A stretch of 64,000 nt of DNA from Mesorhizobium sp. M2A.F.Ca.ET.046.03.2.1 (GTDB lineage: Bacteria > Pseudomonadota > Alphaproteobacteria > Rhizobiales > Rhizobiaceae). The number at the start of each line of letters is the position of its first letter. The stretch's first letter is position 1. Made by a program: the position numbers and the translations under genes. The notes below the pieces were generated by a model that saw only the letters and a list, made by a program, of their open reading frames with translations, was not told the origin of the DNA and searched no databases. The stretch covers positions 1-64,000 of the forward strand of contig NZ_CP034449.1 in assembly GCF_003952425.1 (NCBI RefSeq). Reading direction: 5' to 3'. Positions 61,579-64,000 of the stretch are shown in pieces.

Positions 61579-61764
61579 TCAAGCCCGTGTGAGCCGGCTG
61601 CCTTTTTGGAGCGTGCTCTTGACGAAATGCTCGGCGTACCGCGCCCATTCGGCTTCCGTGACGTCGTTCTCACGAACAGACTGCCTGAAAGCTTCCCGCA
61701 ATGCGTCGAGATCAAAGATCGACAGCCGGTGATTTCTCTTATGGTTTTTTGTGCCTACGTCCAT
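61579..61764 (-). CDS. Small hypothetical protein, 61 aa
   Basis: MDVGTKNHKRNHRLSIFDLD, then ALREAFRQSVRENDVTEAEW and a basic end. Helical and charged throughout. No family recognised; no good ribosome site. Confidence 0.52.
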   Translation of the reverse strand: MDVGTKNHKRNHRLSIFDLDALREAFRQSVRENDVTEAEWARYAEHFVKSTLQKGSRLTRA

Positions 61765-62283
61765 ACTGCGTTGCCACGAACAGCAAGGTAACGTCTATCG
61801 TATAGGCGGCGCGTGTCCGGCCGATCAAGGCCTTGGCCCTGACTTCTTTTGGGGGCAAATGCCGTCGCGACTTCCCGCGTCTTATGCAAGGACAGGGCTG
61901 CCCGGCCCTGGGCTGGGGCATCCGACAGACGTCGTTATATATTCATATCCGCAACGCCCGATGACAGGACCGCGCCAGACCGGACGGCGGCGGCGCGGCG
62001 CTATGTTCTGCGGGGCATACGTCTTTTGGTCTGGACCTGGGGCCGGATTGGTGGTTGTGTCGGCGCTGAAAGAAGTTCAGGTGGCAGCCGGCCCGCGTCT
62101 TCCCCGTCAAACAGGAGCGACGCGGGCATTTGCCATTCGGGGTATGGGCGATCTTGCCGCTTGCGAATCACAGCTGCCCCGCCGGCAAACGGGCCGTCAT
62201 TAACCTTCCTCATCGGCACGGACCAAGGTCGGTGTCGCAATTGCGTCACCTCGCCTATACTGTCGCGAACGGGTGGGTGAACG
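61765..62283. other. Intergenic region without a supported gene
   Basis: About 520 bases upstream of the histidine kinase, with mixed composition. Open frames present have no family features or ribosome sites. It may hold the promoter of the two-component operon. Confidence 0.45.
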
Positions 62284-63693
62284 GTGCCGATGTTTGGGAG
62301 GTATCTGAAGCGGCTTGCACGAATCTGGAGCGGGCTCTCGCTTGCCTGGCAGTTCGTGATCGCGGGCGGCATCGGCCTTCTGGCGGTGATGCTCGTGGTC
62401 GGGCTGTGGGTGACATCTCAGATCCGTGACGGCGTCCTGCACAATTCCGCCGCCACCACCGCGCTCTATGTCGACAGCGTGATCGCGCCGCTGCTGCCCG
62501 ACATGCGCAAGAGCCAGGAGCTGGACGACACCGTCAAACGGGCCCTGGACGAGACGCTCGGCCAGGGGGCGCTCGGGAAAAGACTGGTCTCGTTCAAGCT
62601 ATGGCGGCGCGACGGCACGATTCTCTATTCGAAGGACGCCGACCTCATCGGCAGGCAGTTCAAGCCCAACGCCAATCTCGTCGCCGCTTTCGCCGGCAAT
62701 GTCATGGTCAAATACAACTCCAACAGGCTCGAAGACGAGGAAGACGAGAAGGAACGGTCGATGGGGGTGCCGCTGCTCGAGATCTACAACCCGGTGCGCG
62801 AACCCTGGTCAGGCGAGGTCGTGGCCGTGTCTGAATTTTACGAATTGTCCGGCGATTTCGAGGAATCGCTGCACTCGGCCCTGTTGTGGAGCTGGCTGGT
62901 GGTGGCGGGCGCCACGGCGGCGGCGCTTGCCCTGCTCTCGGGCATCGTTTTCCGGGGCAGCCGCACCATCGTCACCCAGCAGGCGGCGCTCGAGGCCAAG
63001 GTCTCGGAATTGCAGGCGGCGCTGGCGCAGAACTCGACGCTGCGGCAGCGCGTTCAGCGCGCCTCGCGCCGCGCCGCCGCCATCAACGAGCGCTATCTGC
63101 GGCGCATAGGCGCCGACCTGCATGACGGGCCGGCGCAACTTGTGGCGCTCGCCGCGCTCAGGATGGACAGCCCGGCGCTGGTCGACCCGGCCACGTCGAG
63201 CACGCTGCGTGAAGCAGAGATCGCTGGTATCCACAAGACGCTCGGCGAAGCGATGCGCGAGATACGCGGCATCTGCAACGGGCTGGTGCTGCCGCAGATC
63301 GAGACCCAGGCCATCGCCGACATCCTGCGCCTGGCGGTGGCCGAGCATGAGCGCCGCACCAGCACCAATGTGTTGCTAACCCTGCCAGAGCGCTTGCCGG
63401 AACTGGGCACCTCGGAAAAGATCAGCATCTATCGCTTCGTGCAGGAAGGCCTGAACAACGCCTTCCGGCACGGCAAGGGCAAGGGCCAGCAGGTCAGGGC
63501 CACGACGAAAGGCGGCAAGCTTCTCGTCGAGGTCGTGGACACCGGCCCCGGCTTCGACCCGGCCCGAAGCGAGGGACTTGGGCTTGCGGGCCTGAGGGAA
63601 CGTATCGAAAGCATAGGCGGTCAGTTCGAGACACTGACGGGCCCCGGAGGAACGAGACTGGTGATCACCTTGTCTGTCGAGGAGCAACCGTGA
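62284..63693 (+). CDS. Sensor histidine kinase (NarL-system type, HisKA_3-like)
   Basis: 469 residues. Membrane helix near residues 20-40, an extracytoplasmic sensor region, and a second helix near 205-225. The phosphorylated His is in IGADLHDGPAQLVAL; the ATPase has VDTGPGFDPARSEGLGLAGL. Start GTG 62284 or the ATG six bases on. The next gene begins inside its stop codon, so kinase and regulator are one unit. Confidence 0.92.
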   Translation: MPMFGRYLKRLARIWSGLSLAWQFVIAGGIGLLAVMLVVGLWVTSQIRDGVLHNSAATTALYVDSVIAPLLPDMRKSQELDDTVKRALDETLGQGALGKRLVSFKLWRRDGTILYSKDADLIGRQFKPNANLVAAFAGNVMVKYNSNRLEDEEDEKERSMGVPLLEIYNPVREPWSGEVVAVSEFYELSGDFEESLHSALLWSWLVVAGATAAALALLSGIVFRGSRTIVTQQAALEAKVSELQAALAQNSTLRQRVQRASRRAAAINERYLRRIGADLHDGPAQLVALAALRMDSPALVDPATSSTLREAEIAGIHKTLGEAMREIRGICNGLVLPQIETQAIADILRLAVAEHERRTSTNVLLTLPERLPELGTSEKISIYRFVQEGLNNAFRHGKGKGQQVRATTKGGKLLVEVVDTGPGFDPARSEGLGLAGLRERIESIGGQFETLTGPGGTRLVITLSVEEQP

Positions 63694-64000
63694 GCACACC
63701 CATCCGCATCGCAATAGTCGACGACCATCCCCTGTTTCGCGAGGGCGTTGCGCGCAGCCTCGGCGAGATAGGCGGCTTCGAACTCGTGGGTGAAGGCGCC
63801 AGCGCCGAGGACGCCGAAAGGCTGGTGCGCGCCAGCATGCCCGATATCCTTCTGCTCGACATCAGCATGCCGGGCGGCGGCCTCAGCGCGCTTGCCAGCA
63901 TCCTTTCAGCAATGCCCGAGCAGAAGATCGTGATGCTGACGGTGTCGGAGACCAATGCCGACGTCGCCCAGGCGCTGAAGGCCGGCGCGCGCGGCTATGT
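63690..64000 (+). CDS. Response regulator, NarL/FixJ type (partial)
   Basis: Starts with GTG at 63690 overlapping the kinase stop by four bases. The receiver domain reads IRIAIVDDHPLFREGVARSL (acidic pair), DILLLDISMPGG (phosphorylated Asp), and VMLTVSETN with the Thr; it breaks off at AGARGY at the window end. The HTH (LuxR-type, expected) lies outside. Confidence 0.92.
   Translation, partial: MSTPIRIAIVDDHPLFREGVARSLGEIGGFELVGEGASAEDAERLVRASMPDILLLDISMPGGGLSALASILSAMPEQKIVMLTVSETNADVAQALKAGARGY

Noticed and set aside
61849-62280. 143-aa frame before the histidine kinase
   Set aside because: No ribosome site, no motif, Arg-rich composition; also contradicted by overlapping frames on the other strand.
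1-64000. tRNA, rRNA, CRISPR arrays, integrases or transposases
   Set aside because: No cloverleaf with a TTCGA arm, no regular direct-repeat array, and no recombinase motifs were noticed when reading through. A covariance-model scan would settle the tRNA question.

Overview
The window is GC-rich, densely coded chromosomal DNA from an alphaproteobacterium, most likely a Mesorhizobium-type member of the Hyphomicrobiales. This rests on several small-protein families largely confined to that order (DUF768, DUF982, DUF6894, DUF6428), on an arsenic operon carrying an aquaporin as in Sinorhizobium, on a B12-riboswitch-led cbtBA cobalt operon, on a dmeRF cobalt/nickel efflux operon, and on many rhizobial palindromic repeats. 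I saw no rRNA, tRNA, CRISPR array, transposase or integrase.

Layout. 1-6.3 kb: a truncated AraC regulator divergent from an NAD-dependent reductase, an orphan Imm11-like protein, then a three-subunit xanthine-dehydrogenase-family molybdenum hydroxylase operon (FAD, 2Fe-2S and Mo subunits; the Mo subunit is frameshifted) followed by a MoaD/ThiS-like carrier. 6.3-8.2 kb: small proteins, including a tandem DUF768 pair. 8.2-11.7 kb: a visibly AT-richer three-gene module on the minus strand (nuclease-like protein, small winged-helix-like protein, Rad50/SMC-like ATPase). It has the architecture of an ABC-three-component (ABC-3C) conflict system and ends at a decayed dioxygenase pseudogene. 12.1-15 kb: a secreted NTF2-like protein and a chimeric trimeric autotransporter. 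15-18.7 kb: flavodoxin, two cytochrome b561-type proteins, a PepSY protein and the intact DOPA-dioxygenase-like paralogue of the pseudogene. 19-21.1 kb: an ABC exporter bracketed by two copies of one palindromic element. 21.4-29.7 kb: c-di-GMP enzyme, M20 amidohydrolase, alkyladenine glycosylase, cupin, SDR, VOC and LysR genes. 29.8-34.6 kb: a run of very small proteins around a cardiolipin-synthase-like phospholipase D.

34.9-39.7 kb: an L,D-transpeptidase, then a two-gene catabolic operon (dimethylglycine-dehydrogenase-like flavoprotein and an enolase-superfamily enzyme). 39.7-44.3 kb: small stress-type proteins, a frameshifted AraC regulator, an outer-membrane beta-barrel and an MFS transporter. 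44.3-46.9 kb: GNAT and the arsR-aqpS-arsC operon with a divergent DUF6428 gene. 47-50.2 kb: PilZ-like protein, histidine phosphatase, and the cobalamin riboswitch with cbtB, cbtA and a secreted partner. 50.3-55 kb: a TetR/VOC divergon with palindromic operators, an EamA transporter, and dmeR-dmeF-rcnA. 55-64 kb: Ku, an AraC/SDR divergon, tandem GNAT, small proteins, a long inverted repeat, and a two-component pair cut by the right edge.

Functional themes are metal homeostasis (cobalt/nickel uptake and efflux, arsenic detoxification), molybdenum-dependent oxidation, methylamine or betaine-type catabolism, and a large set of uncharacterised small proteins. The best candidate for a little-described system is the ABC-3C-like module at 8.2-11.6 kb. 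The second is a short helical motif shared by four unrelated small proteins.
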